From Bacillota bacterium (lineage in GTDB: Bacteria; Bacillota; Bacilli; Bacillales; Cytobacillaceae), in contig JAUZPT010000192.1 of NCBI GenBank assembly GCA_030705745.1, positions 1 to 5,988 on the forward strand: a stretch of 5,988 nt of DNA. Reading direction: 5' to 3'. The notes below the pieces were generated by a model. That model saw only the letters and a list, made by a program, of their open reading frames with translations. It did no database searches and had not been told where the DNA came from. This document shows positions 1-5,265 of the stretch, one piece after another (position 1 is the stretch's first letter; every line of letters begins with the position of its first letter). Made by a program: the position numbers and the translations under genes.

Positions 1-35
1 AGGTGTATGCATCTAGGTTTTGAAAGGAGCACATG

Positions 36-326
36 ATGAAAATTACAATTAGTGAAGAAGCAGCAAACTGGTATCAAACAGAAATGAATATAGCTAGCGG
101 GAATTATGTGCGCTTTTTTGTTCGTTATGGAGGCTGTAGCACGGTCCAGAGCGGATTTTCTTTAGGCGTTTCAAGTGAGGAGCCGGTTGATCTCGGCGTA
201 TGTTCAGAGAAAAATGGTATTACCTTTTATATTGAAGAAAAAGATTTATGGTATTTTGATCAACACGACCTGAACGTCGATTTCAATAAAAAGCACAGTG
301 AGCCAGTTTTTGATTATAAAAAATAA
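36..326 (+). CDS. yneR: HesB-like protein of the YneR type
   Basis: Small protein of about 96 residues with the HesB/IscA-like fold signature of the YneR subgroup: an N-terminal ISEEA helix, VRFFVRYGG at about residues 25-33, the SGFSLGV segment at about 39-45, and an acidic, aromatic C-terminal half. True A-type Fe-S scaffolds use three cysteines including a C-terminal CGC. That motif is absent here. The only cysteines are one after YGG and one about 22 residues later, so an Fe-S scaffold role is doubtful and the function is unknown. An AAAGGAG at 23-29 lies 3 bases before the ATG at 33 and 6 bases before the ATG at 36, so the second ATG is preferred; the alternative adds one Met. The gene converges on yneQ and its stop codon sits inside a shared terminator palindrome. 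In B. subtilis yneR also follows yneQ, recalled from memory. Confidence 0.85.
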   Translation: MKITISEEAANWYQTEMNIASGNYVRFFVRYGGCSTVQSGFSLGVSSEEPVDLGVCSEKNGITFYIEEKDLWYFDQHDLNVDFNKKHSEPVFDYKK

Positions 327-360
327 AAAGAAAAGCGGTTTTACCGCTTTTCTTTTTATT
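322..360. terminator. Bidirectional terminator shared by yneR and yneQ
   Basis: Perfect inverted repeat: an 18-base arm (322-339), a TTT loop (340-342) and an 18-base arm (343-360). The core is AAAGCGGT/ACCGCTTT, flanked by A-rich and T-rich arms that supply a U tract on both strands. The stop codon of the plus-strand gene (324-326) lies in the left arm and the stop of the minus-strand gene (356-358) in the right arm, so the one element ends both converging transcripts. Confidence 0.9.
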
Positions 361-658
361 TACTATTGCCCCAAAGATGATGTCCCAATCCTTCTTTCGT
401 GAGGATCTCTTTTTGACCATTTCCGATCAAATCGAAGTGTGAATAGCCATCCCGTCTAACATGAATCCATTCCTTCTTCAATCCGTATTGCCGGCCCCAT
501 TCTTCCAACTTGTACAAATCACAGCATCCTACTTTCGTGACTGTTTTACAGCCAGGAAAACGGTCATCAAGCCAATAATGGGTCAAAAAAGCAATTTCGC
601 CATGATCGATTTTTCTTTTCCATTCCACTAGTTCTTCTCGCTTAATTCCAAATGCCAT
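356..658 (-). CDS. yneQ: Conserved hypothetical protein of the YneQ type
   Basis: Protein of 100 residues that I recognise as the YneQ family of Bacillaceae, which has no established function. Visible hallmarks are the MAFGIKREEL start, GEIAFLTHYWLDDRFP at about residues 21-36, VTKVGCCDL around the double cysteine, a WG..YGL segment, WIH, and HFDLIG near residue 75. It is soluble, with no signal peptide or membrane segment. The density of His, Asp, Cys and Trp could suit metal or nucleotide binding, but this is only an impression. The ATG at 658 is preceded by AGGATGATGG, whose AGGA overlaps the TAG stop of the thioesterase gene. That 11-base gap suggests cotranscription and probable translational coupling as the last gene of the ATPase-thioesterase operon. 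Confidence 0.82.
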   Translation of the reverse strand: MAFGIKREELVEWKRKIDHGEIAFLTHYWLDDRFPGCKTVTKVGCCDLYKLEEWGRQYGLKKEWIHVRRDGYSHFDLIGNGQKEILTKEGLGHHLWGNSK

Positions 659-669
659 TTTCCATCATC

Positions 670-1107
670 CTACACATTCTCGGCATTATTCTGTTTTTTC
701 GCATTTTCATAAGCAGCATGCCATTCCGGAAACATTCTTTTTATTGAAATTGGGCGGAAGCTGTCCTTTTTAACACAAACATGCTTTGAGTTCCCGATGA
801 CCGCTATTTCACCTGTTTGGGTTAGAATTTCATATCCATATGTAACCCGGAAGCCATCGTATTCCTCCACCCATGTTTTTACTATCGCCTTTTCACCGTA
901 ACGGACTGGCTTCTTATACGTCGCTTGTATGTCAATTACAGGTGAAATAATTCCGTCTTTTTCCATTTCGGCGTAATTATATCCCAGCCCTTCAATAAAA
1001 CTTGTTCTGCCAAGCTCCATCCAAATAAAATAATTCGCGTGGTACACAACACCCATCTGATCCGTCTCAGCATATCGGACCTCTATCTCTTTTGTTGTAA
1101 CGAACAT
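670..1107 (-). CDS. yneP: Acyl-CoA thioesterase, YbgC/FadM (4HBT hotdog) family
   Basis: Hotdog-fold thioesterase of 145 residues, expected to hydrolyse acyl-CoA (or acyl-carrier) thioesters in the cytosol; the substrate cannot be told from sequence. The family signature is clear at the N-terminus: RYAETDQMGVVYHANYF at residues 11-27, with Asp16 in the position of the catalytic acid of 4-hydroxybenzoyl-CoA thioesterases and the invariant HxNY. It is followed by a GR.SF.E.LG helix and Y.KPVRYG.K strands typical of YbgC/FadM. Length is normal. The ATG at 1107 has a strong AAAAGGGGAG Shine-Dalgarno located inside the end of the upstream ATPase gene. The first 25 bases overlap that gene in another frame, a strong sign of translational coupling. 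YneP in B. subtilis lies next to yneQ; there the preceding gene is tlp, here it is the ATPase. Confidence 0.9.
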   Translation of the reverse strand: MFVTTKEIEVRYAETDQMGVVYHANYFIWMELGRTSFIEGLGYNYAEMEKDGIISPVIDIQATYKKPVRYGEKAIVKTWVEEYDGFRVTYGYEILTQTGEIAVIGNSKHVCVKKDSFRPISIKRMFPEWHAAYENAKKQNNAENV

Positions 1108-3419
1108 TCGCTCTCCCCTTTTCTAATCTTTGATAAGGCGATCGTAACATCCTCTGCTTCGAGGTCGCACGCTTTTTCTTCCATGCCTTCCATTGACGGT
1201 TCATTCATCAAACGCATTGCTTGTGCTTGCATCATTTCATCCACAAGGTTTGTCGCAAAACGACCATTCCCTTTATTCCTATAATCCTTCAGATCTAAAA
1301 GCAGGATGTTTTTTGTTTCCTCAGTCAAGCGATAGTGAAATTTACTCGCATATGACTCCATTATCCTTATCAGCTCTTCAGCCGAATAATCAGGAAAGGC
1401 AAAAAACTTCTTGAATCTCGAGCGCAATCCAGGATTGCTATCTAATAATACTTCCATTTCATTTGGGTATCCGGCAAGCACGACAACAAGATTTTCATTA
1501 TGCTTAGTCATTTCATCTACTAGGGTATCGATAACTTCCTTTCCAAAGTCCCCAGCTGTTTGACCAAGCAACGAATACGCTTCATCGATAAATAAGACTC
1601 CACCTAAAGCTTGTTTTATTTTTTTTCGCGTTTTACCGGCTGTTTGACCAACATAGCCTGCAACAAAATCTGCCCGGCTTGCCACAATGAGATGGCCGCG
1701 TTTTAAAATGCCATATTCCTTTAGCATTTGGGCATATACTTTTGCGACTGTTGTTTTCCCAGTGCCAGGATTACCTGAGAAAACGGAATGTAACTGGATG
1801 GGGACTTGAGGAAGATTATGATTTCTACGAAATTGCTGCATTTTAACAAAGGAGATGAGCGTATTCATTTCTTCCTTCAAATCGTCCAATCCGATAAGCT
1901 GCTGGAGCATTTCAATCGGATCTTCTGTATGCTTTTCATCCCTTTCGATAAAATCCTCATTATTCAATAATGTAAAACGCAATAAACTCTGTGATGGAGC
2001 TTTTTTGGAGCCTTTTGTAAAAATGGCGTTCAACATTAAATCCCTTACAGTTCGCGCATTGCCAAATGTGTCATCGACTCGTTCTTTTTCCAAACGTGCC
2101 TTTAATGCTGTCTTTGCATCCTCGGCTAGAATATAATCGTTATCATCAGCCATTTTTTCGGCAATAGCAATCAATTCGTCATCCTCATAGTCCGGCAAAG
2201 CGATAAAATTCGATTGAGGAAACCTGCTTCTCAAGCCTGGATTCGCATCAAGAAAGGACCTCATTTCATCTGGGTAACCCGCCAGGATAACAGCAAATTT
2301 TCCGCCAAATTCCTCACCAGTCATGAGGGAAACAAGGGTATCGATGGCAGTTTGTCCGTAATCACTTCCTGATTGGCCTTCACGCTTGAGACTATAGGCT
2401 TCATCAATAAATAAAACGCCACCGACTGCTCTTTGCACAACGTCTCGAACATTTTCCTCCGTTTGACCGACAAACGACCCAACTAATTGAGATCTGTCCG
2501 CTTCAATCACTTCTTGCCGTGGTAATACACCGAGTTCATTATAAATTTTTGCCAATAAGCGAGCGAGGGTTGTTTTTCCCGTGCCTGGGTTTCCCGTCAA
2601 TACCATATTGAGGCTTAGCTCGTCCTTTGTGTGAAAACCATTTGATTTTCGTTCTTCCTGAAATTGAAGAAACCGATAAAAATCATTGATCCGTTCCTTA
2701 ACTGTTTTTAAACCAATCATCTCATTTAATTCTCGCAAAGATACTGCTTCTTCAGAATTCACTTGAGCCACGTCGAATGAAGATATCCATTGTTTTTGAA
2801 TTTCTTCAATATTGGAACTATGCTGTTTCAAATCTTGAAAATGAGTCGAGGTATGAAAAACGCCCGTAATTGATTCTTCATAGTCTTCTGCAGCCTTTAA
2901 TAATAAAAGTGTTTCATCCAGCGCCTCAGATAATAGTTTTTGCAGCCTTATAGACTGGATGGTTTCATTTTTCGCCACACTTTGTCTTAAATTTTGTTCA
3001 TTCACTTCTTTTTCTGCAACATCGATAAATTGTCGGCAAATTCGAATATAATCATCGGCAATTTTCTTTTTCGTCGTTCGATTGTCTGTTTCCCTAATCG
3101 TAGGAAAAGTAAGTAATTGCAATAAATCTTTCTTATTTTCCCACTCCTGAATGTGCAAATAATTTGTCGCTTTCTCATTAAGAGGATTCAAATCCAAAGC
3201 TGTCTTCATCCAATAACGACAGACAGCGTCGTTTTTGTTTCTCCCGACACGCGACAGTGCGGCAATGGTCATAAGCCGCGACAATTCCTCACGGTGATCA
3301 TCTGGGCTTAATGATTCGATCGTAGAGAACAACTGTGTTTCATTGCTTAAAAAACCGTTGTTCTCTACTTCATTCTCCCAACGATTCACTTGTTCCCACA
3401 ATTTATTATTTTCGTTCAT
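1083..3419 (-). CDS. Tandem CbxX/CfqX (SpoVK-like) AAA+ ATPase
   Basis: Soluble protein of about 778 residues with two complete AAA+ modules of the CbxX/CfqX family (relatives: SpoVK, the red-type Rubisco activase CbbX, EccA of type VII secretion). Residues 1-235 are helical and charged, with a TPR-like stretch near 50-90, and probably bind a partner. Module 1: Walker A GNPGTGKT at 276-283, aromatic pore loop SFVGQT near 315-320, Walker B VLFIDEAYSL at 335-344, NPGLRSRF with the arginine finger near 393-400, GNAR sensor 2 near 453. Module 2: Walker A 549-556, pore loop GYVGQT near 588-593, Walker B 608-617, LRSRF 665-669, GNGR near 717. Both look catalytically intact, so a hexameric remodelling machine is likely. 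B. subtilis SpoVK has one module and about 320 residues, so this is not a simple orthologue. A GTG at 3431 would add four residues; the ATG at 3419 is preferred because AAGAAGTGA lies 8 bases upstream. The target is unknown. Confidence 0.9.
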   Translation of the reverse strand: MNENNKLWEQVNRWENEVENNGFLSNETQLFSTIESLSPDDHREELSRLMTIAALSRVGRNKNDAVCRYWMKTALDLNPLNEKATNYLHIQEWENKKDLLQLLTFPTIRETDNRTTKKKIADDYIRICRQFIDVAEKEVNEQNLRQSVAKNETIQSIRLQKLLSEALDETLLLLKAAEDYEESITGVFHTSTHFQDLKQHSSNIEEIQKQWISSFDVAQVNSEEAVSLRELNEMIGLKTVKERINDFYRFLQFQEERKSNGFHTKDELSLNMVLTGNPGTGKTTLARLLAKIYNELGVLPRQEVIEADRSQLVGSFVGQTEENVRDVVQRAVGGVLFIDEAYSLKREGQSGSDYGQTAIDTLVSLMTGEEFGGKFAVILAGYPDEMRSFLDANPGLRSRFPQSNFIALPDYEDDELIAIAEKMADDNDYILAEDAKTALKARLEKERVDDTFGNARTVRDLMLNAIFTKGSKKAPSQSLLRFTLLNNEDFIERDEKHTEDPIEMLQQLIGLDDLKEEMNTLISFVKMQQFRRNHNLPQVPIQLHSVFSGNPGTGKTTVAKVYAQMLKEYGILKRGHLIVASRADFVAGYVGQTAGKTRKKIKQALGGVLFIDEAYSLLGQTAGDFGKEVIDTLVDEMTKHNENLVVVLAGYPNEMEVLLDSNPGLRSRFKKFFAFPDYSAEELIRIMESYASKFHYRLTEETKNILLLDLKDYRNKGNGRFATNLVDEMMQAQAMRLMNEPSMEGMEEKACDLEAEDVTIALSKIRKGESECSLQQKR

Positions 3420-3454
3420 TTCATCTATCACTTCTTCTTTATTTTTTCCACTCT

Positions 3455-3465
3455 ATCTTACCATA
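3455..3465 (-). promoter_or_regulatory. Extended -10 promoter of the ATPase operon
   Basis: On the minus strand the sequence reads TATGGTAAGAT, a TRTGN extension followed by TAAGAT, which is a good sigma-A extended -10 element. No strong -35 is seen 17 bases upstream, as is common for extended -10 promoters. A start about 7 bases downstream would give a leader of roughly 30 bases before the ATG at 3419. No CATACTA-type sigma-G box is seen here, unlike the neighbouring spore genes. Confidence 0.5.
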
Positions 3466-3498
3466 CCAAAAGGAGAGGTACTAAAAATTGAGATAGAA

Positions 3499-3526
3499 GA
3501 ATAAAGAAAACTCGCCGAGTGGCGAG
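3499..3526 (-). terminator. Terminator-like hairpin at the end of an intergenic element
   Basis: Minus-strand hairpin CTCGCC-ACTC-GGCGAG (3526-3511) followed directly by TTTTCTTTATTC. Stem and U-rich tail fit an intrinsic terminator. It is the second terminator after tlp and lies just upstream of the ATPase promoter, so it would either back up the tlp terminator or end a short transcript of the element at 3499-3607. Confidence 0.6.
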
Positions 3527-3565
3527 CCTTTAGGGCGAAGACAGAGGCGTAGTTGCACTTATGCG

Positions 3566-3607
3566 TAATAGGAAAGTATAAACTAGAAAGTTTATACTTT
3601 CCTATTA
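3566..3607. repeat. Perfect 19-bp inverted repeat with AGAA loop
   Basis: The left arm 3566-3584 pairs without a mismatch with 3589-3607 around a 4-base loop. The arms are AT-rich with a GGAAAG/CTTTCC core. Neither side has a T tract, so it is not itself a normal intrinsic terminator. It could be an RNA-stabilising 3' stem, a protein-binding palindrome or a remnant of a small mobile element. Confidence 0.85.
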
Positions 3608-3610
3608 GCC

Positions 3611-3639
3611 AAAAAGAACCTGTCAATAATTTGACAGGT
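3611..3639 (-). terminator. Intrinsic terminator of tlp
   Basis: Minus-strand stem ACCTGTCAA/TTGACAGGT (3639-3631 with 3626-3618, 9 bp, 4-base loop) followed by TCTTTTTGG. It begins about 29 bases after the tlp stop codon and should end the tlp transcript before the ATPase operon. Confidence 0.8.
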
Positions 3640-3667
3640 CATAAATCATAAAAACCAAAAAATGTTT

Positions 3668-3892
3668 TTAGTGTGACGAGGTTTCATCTTTTATTTCTGC
3701 ACGCATCGAATCAATACTTTCACTTCTTCTTTCATTTTTTTCTGCAATTTTCTGTTTTTGATGAGGATCCTCAGTAAGAGCCATAGTCCCTTCTGCTTCT
3801 TCTATATTTTCAAGTGTATTTTGTACCATCGTTTGGAGCTTTGCAGCATTATCACTGCGATCATCAGGATTTGGCTGTTGATTGTTAGGCAT
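3668..3892 (-). CDS. tlp: Small acid-soluble spore protein Tlp
   Basis: Protein of 74 residues matching the Tlp family of minor spore-core proteins. The signature QQPNPDDRSDN at residues 5-15 is followed by KLQ.MVQNT.ENIEEAE and a very charged helix with KNERR and EIKDE. Tlp stands for thioredoxin-like protein, but the sequence has no cysteine and no redox motif, so it should not be read as a thioredoxin. Length is close to the usual 75-85 residues. The ATG at 3892 has a canonical AAGGAGG 8 bases upstream. It has its own sigma-G-like promoter and terminator, which suggests a monocistronic forespore unit; in B. subtilis, from memory, tlp is cotranscribed with sspN. Accumulation in the developing spore core is known for the family. 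Confidence 0.95.
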   Translation of the reverse strand: MPNNQQPNPDDRSDNAAKLQTMVQNTLENIEEAEGTMALTEDPHQKQKIAEKNERRSESIDSMRAEIKDETSSH

Positions 3893-3924
3893 GTATTTTC
3901 CTCCTTTTTATTTGATGCATTAAT

Positions 3925-3953
3925 TAGTATGGTTATTACTAGCAGATTCATTA
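3925..3953 (-). promoter_or_regulatory. Sigma-G-type promoter of tlp
   Basis: On the minus strand TAATG (3953-3949), a 17-base spacer and CATACTA (3931-3925). The -10 fits the sigma-G consensus CATnnTA exactly and the -35 fits most of gnATR. The box ends 33 bases before the tlp ATG, leaving a leader of about 26 bases that contains the AAGGAGG. Forespore expression is expected for tlp. Confidence 0.65.
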
Positions 3954-3977
3954 AACCAATTTTCACCAAGTTTTTTT

Positions 3978-4015
3978 TATAAAAGAAAAGATCTGTGGCC
4001 ATCGCCAACAGATCT
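3978..4015 (-). terminator. Intrinsic terminator downstream of sspN
   Basis: Minus-strand hairpin with outer stem AGATCTGT/ACAGATCT (4015-4008 with 3996-3989), one bulged base, an inner GGC/GCC stem and a GATG loop, followed by TTTCTTTTAT. It should stop the FbpB-like/sspN transcript before tlp. It may belong to the intergenic element that begins right after the sspN stop. Confidence 0.75.
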
Positions 4016-4090
4016 CTCTTAATAGAAAGCTTTATCTCGTACGGAGCAATTCAGTCCATACGTCGCAAAACGAACGCTTCCGCTTTTCTT
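3978..4090 (-). repeat. Putative interspersed element between sspN and tlp
   Basis: The roughly 110 bases after the sspN stop look unlike the flanks. On the minus strand they start AGAAAAGCGGAAGCG, a motif I recall (unverified) at the head of repeats common in Bacillus-group intergenic DNA. They continue with an imperfect hairpin CGTATGGA...TCCGTACG (4063-4039, one U-G pair, 9-base loop) and end in the terminator at 3978-4015. The block sits exactly where the sspN-tlp operon of B. subtilis would be continuous. No coding capacity is convincing. Confidence 0.4.
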
Positions 4091-4232
4091 ATTCCCCTTT
4101 TGTTTGAATCACTTGTGGATGTTTTCCTGATTTATCTTGCATTTGTTTTCCTTTATTTCCACCTGCTGCATGTGGCTGGGTTCCAATGTGATTTGGAACA
4201 AACGGTTTACTGTTTTTCTTCGGATTACTCAT
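4089..4232 (-). CDS. sspN: Small acid-soluble spore protein N
   Basis: Protein of 47 residues of the SspN family of minor acid-soluble spore proteins. It starts [20 protein letters not shown], then a Gly/Lys-rich HAAGGNKGK segment, a DKSGKHP turn and the conserved QTKGE C-terminus. It is basic, cysteine-free and likely unstructured, as expected for a protein packed in the forespore core. The ATG at 4232 follows a GAGGAGGG Shine-Dalgarno about 9 bases upstream. The gene lies 63 bases after the FbpB-like gene with no terminator between, and no convincing promoter of its own was found, so cotranscription from the sigma-G-like promoter at 4461-4490 is likely. A 7-bp stem upstream could mask its Shine-Dalgarno. 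Confidence 0.93.
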   Translation of the reverse strand: MSNPKKNSKPFVPNHIGTQPHAAGGNKGKQMQDKSGKHPQVIQTKGE

Positions 4233-4243
4233 GTGATCATCCC

Positions 4244-4271
4244 TCCTCACATTCATTTTTCCCAGTGAGGA
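4244..4271 (-). promoter_or_regulatory. Hairpin that could mask the sspN ribosome binding site
   Basis: In the mRNA, UCCUCAC (4271-4265) can pair perfectly with GUGAGGA (4250-4244) across a 14-base loop. The downstream arm contains the first part of the GAGGAGGG Shine-Dalgarno of sspN. The pairing is seen directly; an effect on translation is inferred. Confidence 0.4.
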
Positions 4272-4295
4272 CTTATTTATTATTGGAAAAACTAG

Positions 4296-4427
4296 TTATT
4301 CTGCTTTGCCAAGTCGTTTTTCTTCTAAACGCAATTCAATCATTTCCATGGCTACTCTGTCTTTCATTAATTGGCTCTTATTTTCCAATACGAGTTCAGC
4401 AAACGTACGCTTTCTTGGTTTCCTCAT
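4296..4427 (-). CDS. FbpB-family small basic protein
   Basis: Protein of 43 residues starting MRKPRKRTFAELVLENK, followed by an amphipathic charged helix rich in Arg, Lys and Glu. This pattern matches the FbpB (Fur-regulated basic protein) family of short bacillar proteins. FbpB of B. subtilis acts with the FsrA small RNA in iron sparing, but no Fur box is apparent here and the gene is tied to sspN, so the iron role should not be assumed. The frame stays open upstream to an ATG at 4484, but that start lies beyond the inferred transcription start of the sigma-G-like promoter. The ATG at 4427 has AAGGA 10 bases upstream and gives the family start, so it is chosen. It could be a spore-core protein in its own right. 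Confidence 0.75.
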   Translation of the reverse strand: MRKPRKRTFAELVLENKSQLMKDRVAMEMIELRLEEKRLGKAE

Positions 4428-4460
4428 GGTTTCACCATCCTTATTTACTATTCTAACAGT

Positions 4461-4490
4461 TAGTATGTCCGCAAACGGTTTCAATTATTA
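4461..4490 (-). promoter_or_regulatory. Sigma-G-type promoter of the FbpB-like/sspN unit
   Basis: On the minus strand TAATA (4490-4486), an 18-base spacer and CATACTA (4467-4461). The -10 is identical to that of tlp, and both end 33 bases before the downstream ATG. The match in sequence and distance supports forespore transcription of this unit and favours the start at 4427 for the first gene. Confidence 0.6.
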
Positions 4491-4556
4491 CAACTTTTCG
4501 AAAATTTAATCACAGATTATTTTTTGCCACAAAATATAAAAATTTTTAATAGTAAT

Positions 4557-4582
4557 GAAAAAACACCGGGGTCCGGTGTTTT
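4557..4582 (-). terminator. Intrinsic terminator of the thioredoxin-like gene
   Basis: Minus-strand stem AAAACACCGG/CCGGTGTTTT (4582-4573 with 4569-4560, 10 bp, 3-base loop) running into a TTTTTT tract. It overlaps the last two bases read from the TAA stop of the yneN-type gene and separates it from the spore unit. Confidence 0.9.
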
Positions 4583-5114
4583 ACTTTAAATCATCTGTAT
4601 ATTGTTGCATCGCATCCAAAGGCATCGCGCCCGTAAACTTATCTTTAATAATTCCTTTACTGTCTATAAAATAAGTAGTAGGAATAGATAAGATATGATA
4701 TTTTGTATTGACTTCGTCTTTCTCATCAAGAAGGATTGGGAAGGTTAGACCATTAGCTTTAGCAAATCCCTTTACATCAAGTTGGGGATCAATATTAACT
4801 GCAAGTATGATTAAATCCTTTTGGCCTTTTTTGTAAAACTTCTCCATATCGGGCATTTCTGCTTTGCATGGAGGACACCAAGTAGCCCAGAAATTGAGCA
4901 TAACCCTTTTCCCTTTAAAATCAGAAAGTTTTACAGTGGACCCCGTCAACGTTTTTAATACAAAATCAGGGGCTTTTACACCTATATTTAATCCTTGGCT
5001 TTGTGCTGTATCTTTTGTAACGCTTGGTGTTGCTGCTTTTTTGTCAATGGCCTGGACTATGGCGATCGTCAATAATGCGATTAAAACGACTGCAGCAATT
5101 CCTTTTTTTAGCAT
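4581..5114 (-). CDS. yneN: Membrane-anchored thioredoxin-like protein (TlpA/ResA family)
   Basis: Protein of 177 residues with one N-terminal hydrophobic helix (about 5-22, after Lys-Lys) and no lipobox cysteine, so it should be an uncleaved anchor with the domain outside the membrane. The rest is a TlpA/ResA-type thioredoxin fold: GVKAPDFVL at about 45-53, LSDFKGK at 63-69, active site WATWCPPC with Cys80 and Cys83, and the cis-proline loop SIPTTYF at about 143-149. ResA has CEPC; the CPPC here and the neighbourhood point to YneN. The likely role is extracytoplasmic thiol-disulfide exchange, with the substrate unknown; cytochrome c maturation or spore-related reduction, as for ResA and StoA, are possibilities. 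The ATG at 5114 follows a strong AAGGGGGAG. Upstream TTTATT and TAAAAT (5185-5180, 5161-5156, 18-base gap) are at best a weak sigma-A promoter. A terminator overlaps the stop. Confidence 0.9.
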   Translation of the reverse strand: MLKKGIAAVVLIALLTIAIVQAIDKKAATPSVTKDTAQSQGLNIGVKAPDFVLKTLTGSTVKLSDFKGKRVMLNFWATWCPPCKAEMPDMEKFYKKGQKDLIILAVNIDPQLDVKGFAKANGLTFPILLDEKDEVNTKYHILSIPTTYFIDSKGIIKDKFTGAMPLDAMQQYTDDLK

Positions 5115-5265
5115 TTCGCTCCCCCTTCAACATAGCAATAATGAATGCTACACTGATTTTACACTATAATCGTGGTTGAAATAAACCTCGTATTGTTCAA
5201 AATTATGAGGGAAATGTGACGAAATGCCAACAATCAAAACAACTAATCTTCCTATAAGGCTGTAC

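Larger units (their letters stand above)
3499..3607 (-). repeat. Putative interspersed intergenic element with two hairpins
   Basis: A compact block between the tlp terminator and the ATPase promoter: a perfect 19-bp hairpin (3566-3607), a GC-richer middle (about 3527-3565) unlike the AT-rich surroundings, and the hairpin plus T tract at 3499-3526. The middle part, GGGCGAAGACAGAGGCGTAG and onward, resembles strings I recall in intergenic regions of other Bacillus-group genomes, but this is memory and no search was possible. It contains no convincing gene. Family membership and exact ends are inferred; the hairpins are seen directly. Confidence 0.45.

Noticed and set aside
1039..2136. Short plus-strand open frames within the ATPase and thioesterase region
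   Set aside because: They are antisense to long, well-supported coding sequences, lack ribosome binding sites and have low-complexity products.
1083..3419. Type VII secretion (EccA) or Rubisco activase (CbbX) assignment
   Set aside because: The AAA+ family is the same, but no secretion or Rubisco genes are present and EccA and CbbX have a single module.
3499..3639. CRISPR-like array
   Set aside because: The hairpins here differ from one another in sequence and spacing; there is no direct repeat unit with spacers.
3668..3892. Reading Tlp as a thioredoxin-type redox protein
   Set aside because: The protein has no cysteine; the family name is historical and the sequence is that of a spore-core protein.
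3758..3982. Plus-strand open frame of 74 codons
   Set aside because: Antisense to tlp and its promoter, with no start signal or family resemblance.
3802..4008. Minus-strand open frame of 68 codons
   Set aside because: It starts inside the sspN terminator hairpin, overlaps tlp in another frame, and contains the tlp promoter. No Shine-Dalgarno sequence supports it.
3995..4456. Plus-strand open frame of 153 codons
   Set aside because: It runs antisense through sspN and the FbpB-like gene, both recognisable families. It has no ribosome binding site of note, and its hydrophobic product is the usual shadow of antisense AT-rich DNA.
4428..4484. Longer start for the FbpB-like gene at 4484
   Set aside because: It would lie upstream of the inferred transcription start, and the added residues do not look like the family N-terminus. 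The ATG at 4427 has the better ribosome binding site.
4864..5169. Plus-strand open frame of 101 codons
   Set aside because: Antisense to the active-site region of the thioredoxin-like gene; a shadow frame.
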